Source: Clostridia bacterium
GTDB taxonomy: Bacteria; Bacillota; Clostridia; TANB77; CAG-508
Reading direction: 5' to 3'
NCBI GenBank assembly: GCA_900768805.1
Contig: CAAGEF010000227.1
Location: 1-12,932, forward strand
Length of the DNA stretch: 12,932 nt
A model generated the notes under the pieces. It was given only the letters and a program-made list of their open reading frames with translations, had not been told where the DNA came from and searched no databases. The translations under genes and the position numbers were made by a program. Positions 12,380 through 12,932 of the stretch are shown here, piece by piece (positions within the stretch are counted from its first letter, which is position 1; each line of letters opens with the position of its first letter).

Positions 12380-12932
12380 ATGAGAAATTTAGAAAAACAA
12401 GTAATTGTAATAATTTTAATTATGTGTTTGTTATTTTGTGAATTTTCAACTCTTATTAGTTATGCATTGGAATCTAATGATACCAATAAAGATAAAGAGA
12501 TTTCTTTAATTGAAGATTACAAAAGCAAGCTATATGAAAATTATTATGCCGATAAAACTAATGAATTTAAATATGTTGATAAGAAAAGTATTCCAATATC
12601 ACATGATAATAATGTTAGTTATGTTTTAATAGAAGATGATAATGATGCCTTTTCTTTAAATGATGAGATGATATATATAGAAGATTCTGTTTATTATAAT
12701 TCTTGTTATATACCAGTCAAAAATTTTAATGAAATTTTCGGTGAGAATGGAACAATAGAATTTTATGATTCAGAAGGAAATCTTATAGGAGAAATAAAAT
12801 CTGATTTAGAAAAAAAAGATGAATATTATATATTCAAATTCAAAAAATTATATGAAAAAATTTCATATAAAATAACACCAGCAATAAAAAATGGGACTTT
12901 AGAAATAATAAATCAAAAAACAATTAAGCCAA
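12380..12932 (+). CDS. secreted or surface protein of unknown function, cut by the right window edge
   Basis: An open frame starts at ATG 12380 behind AAGGAAAGG and continues through 184 codons to the window end without a stop. The N-terminus is a signal peptide or membrane anchor: MRNLEKQ, a hydrophobic core (about 8-28) and then LISYALES, with possible cleavage near SYA-LE. The rest is acidic, Tyr- and Asn-rich and extracellular in character, with YYNSCYIPVKNFNEIFG (about 114-130) and beta-type strands such as GTIEFYDSEGNLIGEI (133-148). I see no catalytic motif, cell-wall anchor or repeat in the visible part. It could be a large surface protein or a lipid-free secreted factor; there are cysteines in the hydrophobic core (16, 20) but no lipobox. 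The full length is unknown. Confidence 0.75.
   Translation, partial: MRNLEKQVIVIILIMCLLFCEFSTLISYALESNDTNKDKEISLIEDYKSKLYENYYADKTNEFKYVDKKSIPISHDNNVSYVLIEDDNDAFSLNDEMIYIEDSVYYNSCYIPVKNFNEIFGENGTIEFYDSEGNLIGEIKSDLEKKDEYYIFKFKKLYEKISYKITPAIKNGTLEIINQKTIKP

Overview
The window looks like chromosomal DNA from a spore-forming, AT-rich member of the Bacillota (Clostridia-like). The evidence is the very low GC (roughly 25-30% by eye), strong AGGAGG-type ribosome sites, near-consensus sigma-A promoters, two CotF-type small spore-coat proteins, a MecA adaptor and a DUF4321-radC-mreC-mreD-PBP2-minC cluster in the usual clostridial order. No mobile element, CRISPR array or phage module is visible. I cannot name the species.

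Left part (1-3150): a tRNA-Lys(CTT) with its own promoter reads leftward, ahead of an off-edge leftward gene. A consensus extended -10 promoter then starts a rightward unit. It holds an unrecognised 37-aa ORF, a CpsB/Wzb-type PHP tyrosine phosphatase and a fused Wzz-type membrane activator/bacterial tyrosine kinase (569 aa). The unit ends in a strong bidirectional hairpin. The phosphatase and kinase form an opposing pair that controls polysaccharide chain length or export, but no glycosyltransferase, flippase or polymerase gene follows.

Middle (3150-6010): two leftward CotF-family genes; a rightward membrane-anchored M23 peptidase with its own promoter; about 200 bp rich in hairpins, including three palindromes joined end to end through shared CG dinucleotides; a single leftward 91-aa gene of unknown function with higher GC, a consensus promoter and a UUCG-capped terminator; and a leftward mecA.

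Right-centre (6100-11370): a rightward cell-shape and division operon from one promoter: DUF4321, radC, mreC, mreD, mrdA (PBP2), minC, then a bidirectional terminator. radC is broken by a one-base insertion inside its JAMM metal-binding motif. mreB is missing from its usual place between radC and mreC. minD and minE do not follow minC. The PBP2 gene has no ATG/GTG/TTG start for its conserved N-terminus and appears to start at a CTG placed behind a perfect 12-nt Shine-Dalgarno sequence.

Right end (11370-12932): a leftward group of three tiny genes (43, 113 and 55 aa), not recognised, perhaps sporulation-related. A rightward secreted protein of unknown function then runs off the right edge. The least explained items are this small-protein cluster, the 91-aa gene, the chained palindromes and the 37-aa leader ORF. 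None can be called a new system from sequence alone.
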